A stretch of 45,958 nucleotides of DNA from Actinomycetes bacterium. Its GTDB lineage: Bacteria; Actinomycetota; Acidimicrobiia; Acidimicrobiales; Acidimicrobilacustridaceae. Position numbers and translations under genes: made by a program. The notes under the pieces are model-generated. The model ran no database searches. It was not told the origin of the DNA and saw only the letters and a program-made list of their open reading frames with translations. Shown piece after piece: positions 7,420 to 15,675 of the stretch. The stretch covers positions 1-45,958 of the forward strand of contig JAKOVR010000212.1 of the NCBI GenBank assembly GCA_029782025.1, given 5' to 3'. Each line of letters opens with the position of its first letter. Positions within the stretch are counted from its first letter, which is position 1.

Positions 7420-7433
7420 GGGCCGTTCGGCCC
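7420..7433 (+). terminator. Hairpin after the toxin-antitoxin operon
   Basis: GGGCC (7420-7424) pairs with GGCCC (7429-7433) around a GTTC tetraloop. It lies between the convergent ends of the antitoxin gene and the SDR gene. There is no T-run. Confidence 0.35.
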
Positions 7434-7558
7434 GGCTGAATAACCACGTGGGACACCGCCTCGGGTCGTGCTGTGCTGTGGGCCGAGCCGCGGGATGCTG
7501 GTCATCTTGCGGATGACCGTCCTCGCCTGGACGCGCGGCGATCCAGGTGGCAAGCCGA

Positions 7559-8494
7559 TCAGGCTGGGGCGGTCGGCAGTGACCAGCGCACACCCGTCAG
7601 TTCCTCGGACACCTCCCACAGCCGGCGGGCGTCGTCACGATCACGGGATGCAGCGTTGGACTCGACGAGGACGGGGTCGCCCTGACGGCCGTTTCGGCCG
7701 TCAGGGCCGTAGTAGGTGCCGGGGGCGACGCCAGGCTCGCTGGCGGCCCGCAGCGAGCAGAGCGCGCCGGCCGCTGCGGTCTGGGTCACGGATCGGGACA
7801 CGGCGTCGTAGATGATCCGCAGCGGCGGCAGGCGGTACCCGGGCGTGTGGCGGTTCAGCTCGGTGAAGCACACGCCGGGATGGACGGCGACGGACACGAC
7901 GGACGAGCCAGCATGCTCGAGGCGCCGGGCCAGCTCGTAGGCGAACAGCAGGTTGGCGAGCTTCGATCGGCCGTAGGCCGCCGTTCGATGGTAGGACCGT
8001 TCCCAGTTGAGGTCGTCCCAGTCGATGCTGCCGTTGTCGTGGGCGAGGCTCGAGACGGTCACGATCCGGCTGTCAGCCGAGTCGGGGACCAGATCCAGGA
8101 CGAGGCCGGTCAGGGCGAAGTGTCCGAGGTGGTTCACGCCCAGCTGGAGCTCGAAGCCGTCGGCGGTGCGGGAGAGCGGCGGCGCCATGACACCCGCATT
8201 GTTGATCAGCGCATCGATGCGCTCGAACCGGTCGTGAGCCTCCGATGCAGCCCGTCGGACCGAGGAGAGGTCGCCCAGGTCGACCTGGAGGACCTCGACG
8301 TCCGCACCCGGGTGCCGGGCCCGCAGCAGCGCGGCGGCGGCGTCGGCCCGGGAGTGGTCACGGCAGGCGAGGACGGTGCGGGCCCCGGCGGCGGCCAGAG
8401 CCGCGGCGGTCTCGAGTCCCACCCCGACGTTGGCGCCGGTGATCATCGCGGTCCGGCCGTGCTGGTCGGGCATGTCGGTGGTGGTCCAGGCCAT
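7559..8494 (-). CDS. SDR-family oxidoreductase (retinol-dehydrogenase-like), 311 aa
   Basis: Classical short-chain dehydrogenase with all key motifs: the nucleotide-binding TGANVGVG near the N-terminus, LQVDLGDLSS, NNAGVM, and the active-site YGRSK. Length (about 310) and LGVNHLGHFALT place it with the WWOX/retinol-dehydrogenase-like oxidoreductases common in actinobacteria. The substrate is unknown. ATG 8494 is chosen because GGAG lies about 9 nt upstream and the TGANVGVG motif follows at the expected distance; the open frame extends further upstream without a good site. The C-terminal segment GPDGRNGRQGDP is encoded by a perfect 12-bp inverted repeat. It converges on the toxin-antitoxin operon and diverges from the GH31 gene. 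Confidence 0.88.
   Translation of the reverse strand: MAWTTTDMPDQHGRTAMITGANVGVGLETAAALAAAGARTVLACRDHSRADAAAALLRARHPGADVEVLQVDLGDLSSVRRAASEAHDRFERIDALINNAGVMAPPLSRTADGFELQLGVNHLGHFALTGLVLDLVPDSADSRIVTVSSLAHDNGSIDWDDLNWERSYHRTAAYGRSKLANLLFAYELARRLEHAGSSVVSVAVHPGVCFTELNRHTPGYRLPPLRIIYDAVSRSVTQTAAAGALCSLRAASEPGVAPGTYYGPDGRNGRQGDPVLVESNAASRDRDDARRLWEVSEELTGVRWSLPTAPA
7680..7706. repeat. Perfect 12-bp stem-loop inside the SDR gene
   Basis: CCCTGACGGCCG (7680-7691) is exactly complementary to CGGCCGTCAGGG (7695-7706) with a TTT loop. It encodes GRNGR of the SDR near its C-terminus. Confidence 0.7.
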
Positions 8495-8881
8495 GGCCGT
8501 CGTTCTCCGGGGTCGGGCGGGTCGGGCACCAGCATGCCCCAATCCCTCGACACGGTCGGAGGGCCGGCGCCACCATCCTCACGGAGCCCGCTCCTGACGG
8601 GACCCCGCCAGGGCCGCCGGTGCCGCCGCGCATGCCCTTGCCGCCGGCGTACGGATCGAAGCTGTCGAGGATCAGGGTCGCGTCCTCGAGGGTGACGATC
8701 ACCTCCTCGGCCCCATCGAGGACTCGAGGATCGACCTCCTCGGACCGCCGGTGGCTAGTCTCTCCCGGTCGACCGGCCGGCCGTGGGCGCGGGAACGGTT
8801 CGCTCGGCGTCGACGGCACTCCGATCGACCCCGCCGGCTCCCGGCCCCCGCAGGGAGCCCGGCATCACCTCCGAGGACCCG
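8495..8881. other. 387-bp spacer between divergent SDR and GH31 genes
   Basis: The minus-strand frame here contains a protein-like stretch (EEVIVTLEDATLILDSF, then PYAGGKG) but has no ordinary start and no well-spaced ribosome binding site, and it merges into an out-of-frame reading of the SDR gene. It may be a decayed gene. The rest is GC-rich with no convincing promoter. Confidence 0.3.
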
Positions 8882-11128
8882 ATGATCACCCACGCCATCG
8901 AACGCCGCGCCCTCGTCCGCGGGCAGGCGGAGCAGGCCAGGCTCGCCGAGATCGGCGAGGGCCACGTCACCTTCGTCACCCGCGACGGGGTCAGCGCCTC
9001 GCACACCGACTGGGACGGCCGCGAGCCCTTCACTGTCGAGGCATCCGAAGGAACCCTGCGGATCGATGTCGTCGCCGACGACGTGCTCCGGATCCGCTAC
9101 GCCCCCGGGCCGCTCCCGGAGCGGTCGACCGCCGTGGTCGTGGGCACACTGCCCGCCCCCTCGGCGGTCGCCGTCGAGGAAAGGGGTGGCGCCGTCACCA
9201 TCACCACCGCCGCGGTGGTCGTCCAGGTCGACCGGTCGCCGCTGATGATCACGATCCGCGACGTGGACGGGATCGAGCGCTGCCGGATCGGCGGCCCCGA
9301 GAAGAACATGTGGGGGAACTGGGACACCCACCCGACCGGCGTCTCGACGACGACCGAGGGCCACAGCCTGGCCACCGAGACCTACGCGCTGCGCCCAGGC
9401 GAGGCCGTGTACGGCTTCGGTGAGCAGCCGGGGCGGCTGAACAAGGTCGGGCAGACGATCGACCTCGACATAGTCGAGGCGATCGGCACCACCACGCCGC
9501 GGGCCTACAAGAACATCCCGTTCTTCTGGACGACCCGCGGCTACGGCGTGCTCTGGCACACCACCGCACGCGCCACCGCCTGGGTCGGCAGCCGCAACGT
9601 GGCCGACATCCAGGTCGCCATCGAGGACGACCACCTCGACCAGTACGTGTTCATCGGCGACCCGAGGACGATCCTCGACCGCTACACGACCCTCACCGGC
9701 AAGGCCCACGTGCCGCCGCGTTGGTCCTTCGGGTGGTGGCAGTCGAAGATCAGCTACTCGTCCTCCGCGGAGGCGCTCGACGTCGTCCGCCGGTACCGCG
9801 ACAAGGGCCTCCCCATCGACGTCCTCCACCTCGACACCTACTGGTACGCCGAGGATTGGCGCTGCGACCTCGAGTTCGACGCCGAGCGCTTCCCCGACCC
9901 GGCCGCGTTCCTGGTCGAGATGGGCGACCTCGGGGTCAAGGTGTCGTTGTGGCAGCTCCCGTACATCCCGGAGGGGTCGGCGCTGTTCGACGAGCTCGAT
10001 GCCGTCGGCGGGTTCGTCGGCCACCCCGACGGCGGCCTCTACGACATCGGGCTGTGCTACACGGCCGGGTTCACCGGCCGCGTCGGGTGCATCGACTTCA
10101 CCAACCCGGAAGGCGTCGCCGTCTACCAGCGGTACCTCCGGCGCCTCCACGAGCTCGGCGCTGCTGCCATCAAGGCCGACTTCGGTGAAGAGGCCCCCGT
10201 CGACGGCGTGTACCACGACGGCACCCCCGGCCACCTCGCCCACAACCTGTACCCCCTGCTCTACAACCGGGCCGTGGCCGAGGCGACCCACGACGCCACC
10301 GGCGAGTGGATCATCTGGGCTCGCTCGGCCTGGGCGGGCAGCCACCGGTACCCCCTCCACTGGGGCGGCGACTCGTCGGCCAACTGGGACAACCTGGCCG
10401 CCCAGATGGCGACCGGGCTTTCCATGGGGGCGTCGGGCTTCTCCTTCTGGAGCCAGGACATCGGTGGTTTCGTCGCCGCCGACCCCGTGGGCGGCGACCT
10501 GCTCGTGCGCTGGGTGCAGGCCGGCCTCCTCCTCTCCCACGCCCGGATCCACGGCACCGGCCCCCGCGAGCTCGACACCCTCCCCGAGGCCACCCTCGCC
10601 GCCATCCGTCCTGCGCTCGAGCTCCGCTACCGGCTGCTGCCGTACCTGACCGGCGAGGCCTACCGCAGCGCGGCGGCGGGGCTCCCGATGGCCCGGCCGC
10701 TCGTCATCGAGTTCCCCGACGACCCCACCACCTGGCCCATCGACGACCAGTGGCTCCTGGGCCAGCACCTCCTCGTCGCCCCCCAGCTCGAGCCCTCGGG
10801 CCAGCGACGCGCCTACCTGCCCGAGGGCCGGTGGCTCGACTGGTGGACCGACGAGGTCATCGACGGCCCGCGGTGGATCACCGTCGCCAGCCCCATCGAC
10901 CGGATCCCGCTGTGGATCCGCGACGGCGGCGTCGTCGCCCTGGGGCCGGCCATGGGCCACGTCGACCAGCTTCCCACCGACCACCTCACCCTCCGGGGGC
11001 TGGCACCAGCGTCCGGACGGACCACCACCGGCCTGGTCGGGCTGCCCGACCGGACCGTGGCCTGGACGTGGGACGGCCAGCTCCACCTGGACCTCGGCGA
11101 CATCGCCGTCGACCGCCAGCTCCGCTGA
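8882..11128 (+). CDS. Glycoside hydrolase family 31, YicI-like alpha-xylosidase/alpha-glucosidase, 748 aa
   Basis: Retaining alpha-glycosidase. The N-terminal part is the beta-sandwich region (GEAVYGFGEQPGRLNK is the typical GH31 entry motif), followed by the TIM barrel. The catalytic nucleophile is D433 in IKADFGEEAP and the acid/base is D497 in WGGDSSANW, both in the arrangement of E. coli YicI. LHLDTYWYAEDWRCD and RSAWAGSHRYPLHWGG are further subfamily-like blocks. A C-terminal beta-domain ends the protein. There is no signal peptide, so it is cytoplasmic and acts on imported oligosaccharides. The ATG at 8882 has GAGGA 5 nt upstream; the open frame begins earlier but without support. No sugar transporter is adjacent. 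Alpha-xylosidase versus alpha-glucosidase cannot be decided here. Confidence 0.92.
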   Translation: MITHAIERRALVRGQAEQARLAEIGEGHVTFVTRDGVSASHTDWDGREPFTVEASEGTLRIDVVADDVLRIRYAPGPLPERSTAVVVGTLPAPSAVAVEERGGAVTITTAAVVVQVDRSPLMITIRDVDGIERCRIGGPEKNMWGNWDTHPTGVSTTTEGHSLATETYALRPGEAVYGFGEQPGRLNKVGQTIDLDIVEAIGTTTPRAYKNIPFFWTTRGYGVLWHTTARATAWVGSRNVADIQVAIEDDHLDQYVFIGDPRTILDRYTTLTGKAHVPPRWSFGWWQSKISYSSSAEALDVVRRYRDKGLPIDVLHLDTYWYAEDWRCDLEFDAERFPDPAAFLVEMGDLGVKVSLWQLPYIPEGSALFDELDAVGGFVGHPDGGLYDIGLCYTAGFTGRVGCIDFTNPEGVAVYQRYLRRLHELGAAAIKADFGEEAPVDGVYHDGTPGHLAHNLYPLLYNRAVAEATHDATGEWIIWARSAWAGSHRYPLHWGGDSSANWDNLAAQMATGLSMGASGFSFWSQDIGGFVAADPVGGDLLVRWVQAGLLLSHARIHGTGPRELDTLPEATLAAIRPALELRYRLLPYLTGEAYRSAAAGLPMARPLVIEFPDDPTTWPIDDQWLLGQHLLVAPQLEPSGQRRAYLPEGRWLDWWTDEVIDGPRWITVASPIDRIPLWIRDGGVVALGPAMGHVDQLPTDHLTLRGLAPASGRTTTGLVGLPDRTVAWTWDGQLHLDLGDIAVDRQLR

Positions 11129-11189
11129 CCGCGCGCCCCGTCGAGGGCCGCCGGCCGGTTTGTCTTGCGGACGGCGGCGACCGGAGTGA

Positions 11190-12140
11190 TCAGGCGTCCT
11201 CGTCGGGGGTCGCGGTGCGCCCGCGATCGCCCGTCTCCGCCCGGGGGAACAGGACATCGGAGCGGCTGTAGTGGCCGACCACGTCGAAGGAGCGCTTGGC
11301 GTGCAGTGTCTCCCGGAGATCGCAGTCGGCGACGAGGATGCCTTCCTGGTCGTAGAGCGGGCCGGCGATCACCTTGCCGCCCGGCGACACCACGCACGCC
11401 CCGCCGCGGCCGAGGACCGTCAGCCCGTCTGGCAACGGCAGCGGGAAGTCCTCCGGGAAGGCGGCGGCGGGGATGTACTGGGGGACGCTCACCACGAAGG
11501 CGCCCGCTTCGATGGCGATGTGGCGCATCGAAGCCAACCATCCGTCGCTGTCGTCCGCGGTGGGGGCCAACCACAGTTGCGGTCCGCCCTGATACACGGC
11601 CCACCGGGCCAGGGGCATGCGGTTCTCCCAGCAGATCAGGCCGCCCACGCGACCGATGCCAGGCAGGTCGACCACATCGAGGTCGTCCCCGGCGCCGACG
11701 CCGTGGAACACCCGCTCGTGCATCGTCGGCATCAGCTTGCGGTGGCGGTGGACCACGCCGTGCGGGCCGACCAACAGGAGGGTGTTGTACAGCGATCCCG
11801 GGCGGTGGTCCTCCCGCTCGTTGACGCCGATCGCGACGTGGACGCCGTGGCGAGCGCAGGCGGCGGTGAGCCGGGCGACGTGAGGGCCGCCGACGTCGAT
11901 GCTCGATGCCCACAGGCGTTCCCACAGATCGTCACAGGCGGCCGACCACGTGGCCGCTCCCGCCGCCCACGCCCCGCTCGGGTAGATCGACACGAAGCAC
12001 TCGGGGAGGACCACGAGGGTGGCGCCCTGCTCGGCGGACTCGCCGATCCGCTCGATGGCCAGGTCGATCGTGGCGTCGGCGTCGAGCAGCACCGGCGTGG
12101 CCTGCACCGCCGCCACCCGAACCGTCGCGAACCCCGTCAT
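11190..12140 (-). CDS. Nitrilase-family carbon-nitrogen hydrolase, 316 aa
   Basis: The Glu-Lys-Cys triad is complete: E47 in VVLPECFV, K135 in HRHRKLMPT and C170 in GGLICWEN. CWEN with the preceding GGLI, the PTMHERVFHGVG block and the overall length point to the branch-1 nitrilases (R-CN to acid plus ammonia) rather than amidases or cyanide hydratases. The acidic C-terminal tail is short. ATG 12140 gives a typical N-terminus (MTGFATVRVAAVQ). A TTG at 12164 would overlap the cupin stop as TTGA and couple the two genes, so the true start may be that one. It forms a two-gene minus-strand operon with the cupin and converges on GH31. The physiological nitrile is unknown. Confidence 0.9.
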   Translation of the reverse strand: MTGFATVRVAAVQATPVLLDADATIDLAIERIGESAEQGATLVVLPECFVSIYPSGAWAAGAATWSAACDDLWERLWASSIDVGGPHVARLTAACARHGVHVAIGVNEREDHRPGSLYNTLLLVGPHGVVHRHRKLMPTMHERVFHGVGAGDDLDVVDLPGIGRVGGLICWENRMPLARWAVYQGGPQLWLAPTADDSDGWLASMRHIAIEAGAFVVSVPQYIPAAAFPEDFPLPLPDGLTVLGRGGACVVSPGGKVIAGPLYDQEGILVADCDLRETLHAKRSFDVVGHYSRSDVLFPRAETGDRGRTATPDEDA

Positions 12141-12160
12141 CGGAACGCCGGGTTGGCTCC

Positions 12161-12523
12161 TCAACGCCCGTGCAGATCAGCGGGTCGGTCGGCCGGGTCC
12201 TTGTTGATGGGCATGGTCCACTCGTGGCCGGGCAGGTTGGTCGACACCACGATCCGGCCCTGGCCACCGGCCAGGGCCCGGTGGAGCCAGCCGGCCGGGG
12301 CTTGGAGGCGGCACCCGGACGTGACCGTGGTGACGGTGCCGTGCTCGTCGGCGAAGGCCCCGGTCCCTTCGATGACCCAGGTCACGGAATCGAACTCGTG
12401 CCAGTGCAACGGCTCGTCGACGTCGACGTAGTCATACGCCAGCGCATGGAACCCCATGGCGGCCGCCTCGGCCAGGGCGGCCTCCTCGGTGATCGGCGGG
12501 TCCTGGCTGAAGCGGTACTCCAC
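12161..12523 (-). CDS. Cupin-domain protein, 120 aa
   Basis: A single small cupin barrel. Motif 1 is visible as PLHWHEFDSVTWVIEGTG (two His and one Glu as metal ligands) followed by GAFADE. Motif 2 is degenerate, at LQAPAGWLHRA with one His. The GTG start has AGGGGG about 5 nt upstream. The gene precedes the nitrilase with essentially no gap, so the pair is probably co-translated. Single cupins next to nitrilases may act as sensors, isomerases or stabilising partners; nothing in the sequence decides. The PNxD-like tail (TNLPGHEWTMPINKD) is unassigned. Confidence 0.8.
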   Translation of the reverse strand: MEYRFSQDPPITEEAALAEAAAMGFHALAYDYVDVDEPLHWHEFDSVTWVIEGTGAFADEHGTVTTVTSGCRLQAPAGWLHRALAGGQGRIVVSTNLPGHEWTMPINKDPADRPADLHGR

Positions 12524-12673
12524 GATGCCCCCTCATGTCGCGGCTCGGATCGCCGAGTCGACGCTACCAGCGCACCGGGCGATCGAGCGCCGAGTGGCCG
12601 CGCGAGGTGAGCTGGCTATGCTGTGCGAGCCTCGCACCTCGATGCGGGATGGACGGGCTGCGAGTACGAGGCC

Positions 12674-13768
12674 ATGACGAGAGCGGCACCACGGTGGTTC
12701 AGGAACGCGTCGGTGATCGCCTTGGTCGCCTGCATCTGCGTGCTGACCTCGGGCGGCTCGTCCGCCGCGCAGTCCAACCCGCGCGAGGTCCGGGTGGCGG
12801 TGCGACCGCTCGAGCCGTTCGTGGTGAGGGCCGCTGACGGGAGCTACTCCGGCTTCAGCATCGACCTGTGGTCGTACATCGCCGCCAAGAACAACTACCG
12901 AACGACCTATGTGGAGGTGCGCAACGTCACCGAGCAGCTCGATGCGGTGCGTGCGGGTCGAGCCGATGTCGCCATCACGGCGATCAGCATCACCGCTGAG
13001 CGCGAGGAGTCGGTCGATTTCTCCGTGCCGATGTTCAACTCCGGCCTCCAGATCGCCGTGCCCGCATCGGCGTCGCGCGAGACGGGAGGTCTCTTGTCGG
13101 CGCTCGCCACCCGATCCGTGCGCCTGATCCTGCTCACGATCCTGGTGTCGATCATCTTCGCCGCCTTGGTCGTGTGGCTGATCGAACGACGGGACAACCC
13201 GGACTTCGCCCATACCGGCGTCAAGGGCGTGTTCGAGGGGCTCTGGTGGGCGGTCGTCACGCTGCTCACCGTCGGCTACGGCGATCGTGTCACCAGGACG
13301 TCGGCGGGCCGGGTCTTCTCGATGATGTTCATGCTCTTCGGGGTGCTGCTCGTCGCTTCCTTCACGGCCGCGTTCACCGCGGCGCTGACGCTGCACACCA
13401 TCGAGACGGACATCCCGTCGGCCAACGATCTCCGTGGCCACAAGGTCGTCACGCTGGCCGGGACCACGGCGGCCTCCTACCTGAAGGAGCGGAACATCCC
13501 CTTCGACGTGGTCGGCTCGGTCGACGAGATGATCGGACGCGTCGAACGATCCGAGGCTGACGCGGCCGTCTACGACGCGCCCGTGCTCACCTACGCCGTG
13601 AAGCGAGGCCATGCCATCCACCTGGTCGGCGGTCCGATCACCCGCGAGTACTACGGCGTCGCCATGGCCCAGGACTCCGATCTTCAGGACCCGATCGACA
13701 TGGCGCTGCTCGATGCCTACCAGGACGGCGCGTACTCGCGGTACTACACCGCGTGGTTCGAGGACTGA
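12674..13768 (+). CDS. Bacterial ionotropic glutamate receptor-like K+ channel (GluR0-type), 364 aa
   Basis: A signal peptide (about 11-33) precedes a periplasmic binding-protein lobe S1 (about 38-145). A channel core then interrupts the fold: helix about 149-171, re-entrant pore with LWWAVVTLLTVGYGDRV, and helix about 213-237. Lobe S2 (about 245-364) follows. TVGYGD (199-204) is the exact K+ selectivity signature. R110 in ITAEREESVDFSVP is where amino-acid receptors bind the alpha-carboxylate, and D301 in VYDAPVLTY is where they bind the amino group. This is the layout of the cyanobacterial GluR0 channel: ligand closes the clamshell and opens a K+ pore in the cell membrane. ATG 12674 has GAGG 2 nt upstream; an upstream in-frame start is less plausible for the signal. 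Ligand identity is unknown. No transporter genes flank it. Confidence 0.88.
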   Translation: MTRAAPRWFRNASVIALVACICVLTSGGSSAAQSNPREVRVAVRPLEPFVVRAADGSYSGFSIDLWSYIAAKNNYRTTYVEVRNVTEQLDAVRAGRADVAITAISITAEREESVDFSVPMFNSGLQIAVPASASRETGGLLSALATRSVRLILLTILVSIIFAALVVWLIERRDNPDFAHTGVKGVFEGLWWAVVTLLTVGYGDRVTRTSAGRVFSMMFMLFGVLLVASFTAAFTAALTLHTIETDIPSANDLRGHKVVTLAGTTAASYLKERNIPFDVVGSVDEMIGRVERSEADAAVYDAPVLTYAVKRGHAIHLVGGPITREYYGVAMAQDSDLQDPIDMALLDAYQDGAYSRYYTAWFED

Positions 13769-13815
13769 GGACCGACGCGACGCGGTCGATCGGTGCTACG
13801 GCGGCAGATGCGACG

Positions 13816-14454
13816 TCAGCCGTGGGGCAAGGTGTAGGTGTTCTCGAGCTCGTCCTGGATGACGGTGGCGACCGTGGTGCTGGTGTCGACGACGAGCTCC
13901 TCGTCGAGGATCCGGGTGCCGAACCGCCATCCGGCGGGCAGGTCGAGCCGGCGCTCGAGGTCGGGCAGCGACTCCTCGGTGAGGGACGGATCGACCCCGA
14001 CGCAGTAGGCCTGCATCACGTAGGCGACGCCGTCGGGATCGACGAGCTCGTACACCGGGGATCCGGCATCGAAGAAGAAGACCGCCCCGCGGTTGACGCG
14101 TCGGAGCGTGTAGGGCTCCGCCCGCGGGTTGTTGCCGAGCTCGATGACGGCGATGCGGCGCATCATCAGGCCGTTGAAGTCGCGTAGCAGGGGATCGCGT
14201 ACCGCCACCTTCTGGCCGAGGCCGTCGAGCACCCAGTAGCGGGGACCGTTGAGCTTCACCAGCAGGGCACCGAGCTCCTCGGCGATCTGGCCGGCATCGA
14301 GGGTGTCCCACAGCTCCTGCGGACAGTCGTTCAGCATCTGGGTGCCCCAGACCTCGGCCTCGAGGGTGGTCCCCTTGGCCGAGACGGCGAGGATCTCGCC
14401 GTACCGGACGCCGCGCATGTCGGAGATCAACCGTTGCGGTCTGTCGTCGGTCAT
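13816..14454 (-). CDS. Conserved-looking protein of unknown function, 212 aa
   Basis: Soluble protein with no signal or membrane segment. The N-terminal part (RGVRYGEILAVSAKGTTLEAEVWGTQMLNDCP) looks like a small beta-domain. The centre has GPRYWVLDGLGQK and a long run AEPYTLRRVNRGAVFFFDAGSPVYELVDPDG. The C-terminus has FGTRILDEELVVDTS. I recognise no family with confidence. ATG 14454 has GAGAGG 9 nt upstream. It diverges from the DUF2855 gene over a 98-bp region with a strong inverted repeat, so the two are probably controlled together. It ends facing the glutamate-receptor-like gene, 47 bp away. Confidence 0.7.
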   Translation of the reverse strand: MTDDRPQRLISDMRGVRYGEILAVSAKGTTLEAEVWGTQMLNDCPQELWDTLDAGQIAEELGALLVKLNGPRYWVLDGLGQKVAVRDPLLRDFNGLMMRRIAVIELGNNPRAEPYTLRRVNRGAVFFFDAGSPVYELVDPDGVAYVMQAYCVGVDPSLTEESLPDLERRLDLPAGWRFGTRILDEELVVDTSTTVATVIQDELENTYTLPHG

Positions 14455-14509
14455 CTGAGGGTCCTCTCTCGTTGTTGGGTTCGGCTTGCGCCGGGAGGTG
14501 CCGTGTCGC

Positions 14510-14538
14510 AGTATAGTGGCAGTACGGATGACACTATA
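14510..14538. promoter_or_regulatory. Divergent promoter with TATAGTG...CACTATA inverted repeat
   Basis: TATAGTG (14512-14518) and CACTATA (14532-14538) form a perfect 7-bp inverted repeat with a 13-bp spacer. On the minus strand TATACT (14515-14510) is a good -10 for the 212-aa gene. On the plus strand TATAGT (14512-14517) could serve the DUF2855 gene. A dimeric repressor such as a TetR protein binding here would control both directions; no such regulator gene is adjacent. Confidence 0.5.
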
Positions 14539-14552
14539 TCGGAGGTCGGAGC

Positions 14553-15668
14553 ATGGGTCGAGGCGGAACAGCGAGGACGGGCGTCGCTCTCGAGATCTGG
14601 CGCGACGACCTGGCGAAGACCCAGATGGTCGCCAGCGGAGCGCCGACGCCGGGGGACGGGCAGGTGCTGCTCCGGGTCGACCAGTTCGGGCTGAGCACCA
14701 ACAACGTCACCTTCGGGATCACGGGTGAGCTGCTCGGCTACTGGAAGCTGTTCCCGGCGTCGGCCCCGGGATGGGGGCGGGTGCCCGTCTTCGGCTACGC
14801 CGACGTGCTCGAGTCGAGCCACCCCGACGTTGCTGAGGGCGCTCGGGTCTTCGGCTACCTGCCGATGAGCAGCCACCTGCTCGTGGCCCCGGCGAAAGCC
14901 GATGCCCGAGGCTTCCTCGACAGCACGGCGCACCGACGCGACGTGATGGCGACGGTGTGGAACCACTACCAGTACGTGCCCGCCACCGGCGTGTCCGCCC
15001 TCGATGAGGCTCGAAGGTCCCTGTTGCGGCCCCTGTTCATCACCGGCTTCCTGATCGCCGACTTCATCGCCGACAACGACGGGTTCGGGGCGGACACGGT
15101 GATCATCTCCAGCGCCTCGGCCAAGACCGCCATCGCGACGGCGCACTGCCTCGCCGCGCAAGGGGAGCGCCGCGTCGTGGGCCTCACCTCGGCCGCCCAC
15201 GTCGACTTCGTCACGGCGCTCGGCGTCTACGACGATGTCCTGACCTACCCGCAGACCGCCGACGTCGCCGGAACACGGGCCGTGTTCGTGGACATCGCCG
15301 GGCGGCTGGACGCGCGGGACGCCGTCCACGCCCGCTTCGGCGACGCCCTGGCCCACTCGATGACGGTGGGCCTGTCGAACGTGCCCGACCCGTCCCGCAT
15401 CTCGGCACCACCACCGCCGGAGGGACCGGCCCCGGCGACGTTCTTCGCGCAGCTCCAGGTGGCCAAGCGGGCGGCGGAGATGGGGCAGCACGCCTTCGAC
15501 GAGATGCTCGACGCGGCGTGGGGCCGGTTCGCGGCGGCCACGGGCTCGTGGTTGACGATCCGGTCGGGGGCCGGACCGGATGACGTGCTCGAGGCGTGGA
15601 TGGACCTGCTGGCCGGGGATGTCGATCCGGCGGTGGGCTACGACCTCACCATGTGGCCCGCGCGCTGA
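14553..15668 (+). CDS. DUF2855-family protein, MDR-like fold, 371 aa
   Basis: Length and features match DUF2855: an MDR/quinone-oxidoreductase-like N-terminus (GDGQVLLRVDQFGLSTNNVTFGITGELLGYWKLF), then PVFGYADVLES, then a Rossmann-like region (VIISSASAKTAIATAHCLAA, RRVVGLTSAAHVDFVTALGVYDDV). The zinc-binding cysteines of alcohol dehydrogenases are absent, and there is no clean GxGxxG. Enzymatic activity is unknown; a reductase of aliphatic or aromatic carbonyls is plausible. ATG 14553 has a perfect GGAGG 7 nt upstream. It diverges from the 212-aa unknown across a palindromic operator, which suggests an inducible detoxification or catabolic role. Confidence 0.85.
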   Translation: MGRGGTARTGVALEIWRDDLAKTQMVASGAPTPGDGQVLLRVDQFGLSTNNVTFGITGELLGYWKLFPASAPGWGRVPVFGYADVLESSHPDVAEGARVFGYLPMSSHLLVAPAKADARGFLDSTAHRRDVMATVWNHYQYVPATGVSALDEARRSLLRPLFITGFLIADFIADNDGFGADTVIISSASAKTAIATAHCLAAQGERRVVGLTSAAHVDFVTALGVYDDVLTYPQTADVAGTRAVFVDIAGRLDARDAVHARFGDALAHSMTVGLSNVPDPSRISAPPPPEGPAPATFFAQLQVAKRAAEMGQHAFDEMLDAAWGRFAAATGSWLTIRSGAGPDDVLEAWMDLLAGDVDPAVGYDLTMWPAR

Positions 15669-15675
15669 GGGTTGG

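Noticed and set aside
8358..8819. Minus-strand frame with protein-like EEVIVTLEDATLILDSF
   Set aside because: No ordinary start or well-spaced ribosome binding site; it merges with an SDR reading in the wrong frame. Kept only as a possible decayed gene.
8699..11257. 852-codon open frame antisense to GH31
   Set aside because: Gly/Asp/Val-rich shadow of a high-GC gene; GH31 catalytic residues lie on the plus strand.
12623..12673. Upstream in-frame extension of the glutamate-receptor-like gene
   Set aside because: It would place a hydrophilic tail before the signal peptide; ATG 12674 with GAGG fits better.
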